59,666 bases of DNA from Streptomyces canus 299MFChir4.1 (GTDB lineage: Bacteria; Actinomycetota; Actinomycetes; Streptomycetales; Streptomycetaceae). Position numbers and translations under genes: made by a program. Positions 59,331 through 59,666 of this stretch are shown piece by piece (the first letter of the stretch is position 1; every line of letters starts with the position of its first letter). Below the pieces are notes generated by a model that was not told the origin of the DNA, did not search any database, and worked only from the letters and a program-made list of their open reading frames with translations. The stretch lies in the NCBI RefSeq assembly GCF_000383615.1, contig NZ_KB911622.1:1-59666 (forward strand). The letters are read 5' to 3'.

Positions 59331-59666
59331 CTAGTGCTCTGACCGCATAGGTTCGCCGGGTCGTTCAGGCTGCGGTGGCGAGGGAGCGTCCACCCCAGCG
59401 GATGCCCTTTTCGCTGCGGATGCGGGCGCGTTCCTTGCGTTCGGCGGCCAGGACGTCGCGATGGCGGGCGTTGGTGTTGCGCCACCGCAGGTAGGCGTGC
59501 AGGGCCCGGGTCTGAACCGTGTGGTTGGGGTAGTTCGAGTTGGCGATGGTGAACTGCCGCAGCGGCCCGAAGTGGGCCTCGATCGGGTTCGCCCACGAGG
59601 CGTAGGTCGGCGTGAAGCACAGCTCGACCTTGTGCTTCTTCGCCCAGCGGCGGATGTCGGCGCCTT
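59331..59666 (-). mobile_element. IS630-family element, 3' part (right copy, inverted)
   Basis: Reverse complement of bases 2-337. The outer end CTAGTGCTCTGACCGCATAG at 59331 is the IS terminus and the window stops inside the transposase gene. Together with the left copy it flanks the whole window with inverted IS ends facing inward. Confidence 0.85.
59365..59666 (-). CDS. IS630-family transposase, C-terminal fragment (right copy)
   Basis: The frame is open from the window edge to the TGA at 59367-59365 and encodes the same C-terminus as the left copy (KVELCFTPTYASWANPIEAH). The third catalytic acidic residue is in PIEAHF. The N-terminal part with the first two Asp residues lies beyond the window. 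The sequence is identical to the left copy over the shared region, which suggests recent spread of this IS in the genome. Confidence 0.85.
   Translation of the reverse strand, partial: GADIRRWAKKHKVELCFTPTYASWANPIEAHFGPLRQFTIANSNYPNHTVQTRALHAYLRWRNTNARHRDVLAAERKERARIRSEKGIRWGGRSLATAA

Noticed and set aside
1..59666. Terminal inverted repeats of a linear Streptomyces replicon
   Set aside because: The shared ends are internal parts of an IS transposase gene without telomere-type palindromes.
1..59666. Circular molecule with overlapping ends
   Set aside because: The end sequences match in inverted, not direct, orientation.

Overview
The window looks like Streptomyces (or a close relative) accessory DNA. 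GC is very high, genes often start with GTG and overlap as ATGA/GTGA/TGATG, and the families are streptomycete: HATPase/XRE regulator pairs, a DUF2637 SpdB-like protein, an FxLD lanthipeptide cluster, and actinobacterial conjugation and Tad genes. Both ends lie inside the same IS630-family element in opposite orientation, so the piece is bounded by two inverted copies of one IS. That fits either a contig broken at a repeat or an IS-flanked segment. No rRNA, tRNA or CRISPR array was recognised.

Layout. 0-13 kb is a patchwork of accessory and decaying genes: a secreted DNRLRE-type protein cut off by the left IS, a HATPase/hypothetical pair, an XRE gene and a neighbour truncated head-on into each other, a degenerate antitoxin/Fic-toxin fusion, a PIN-domain protein, a frameshifted prepilin peptidase, an extra MurG-like glycosyltransferase, a HIT protein, and an APH-type phosphotransferase whose 5' end holds a heptanucleotide repeat that changes the reading frame. 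13.5-22.1 kb is one leftward operon for an FxLD lanthipeptide: PIMT-like methyltransferase, precursor, LanB, LanC, EEP hydrolase, stand-alone SpaB_C-type protein and a helical protein of unknown role. It ends at a 14-bp hairpin. No intact exporter or leader peptidase is visible; only a possible ABC-exporter remnant lies downstream. 22.2-25.1 kb is a glutamine synthetase-like enzyme coupled to an APC permease. 25.2-29.1 kb holds a hypothetical protein, a second HATPase, an XRE regulator with two TTA codons and a GNAT acetyltransferase. 29.2-30.35 kb is a complete but frameshifted IS630-type element, open in frame into a second, intact prepilin peptidase gene. 31.5-33.4 kb encodes an SpdB-like membrane protein carrying a module repeated three times.

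From 58.8 kb back to 33.6 kb every gene is on the minus strand, mostly overlapping, forming two linked machines. 45.8-58.8 kb encodes an actinobacterial conjugative type IV secretion system: TcpC/VirB8-like, a small VirB2-like membrane protein, PrgI/VirB3-like, VirB4 ATPase, a small Cys-pair protein, a VirB6-like polytopic protein, a lytic transglycosylase/NlpC-P60 hydrolase, a secreted protein, the coupling ATPase and a replication-relaxation protein. 33.6-45.0 kb encodes a Tad/Flp-type pilus: lipoprotein, secreted protein, CpaB-like, TadZ-like, TadA ATPase, TadB, TadC, pilin-like protein, two TadE-like and one TadG-like pseudopilin, and a large LysM/BTAD membrane protein. The intact prepilin peptidase at 30.5 kb could serve this pilus. 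Upstream of the transfer operon is a control-type region with a perfect 45-bp palindrome, CGACCAC repeats and 17 copies of TGCGCA in 0.9 kb. I infer a conjugative plasmid or ICE in which a Tad pilus and a T4SS may cooperate. No integrase, Rep protein or classical relaxase was recognised.
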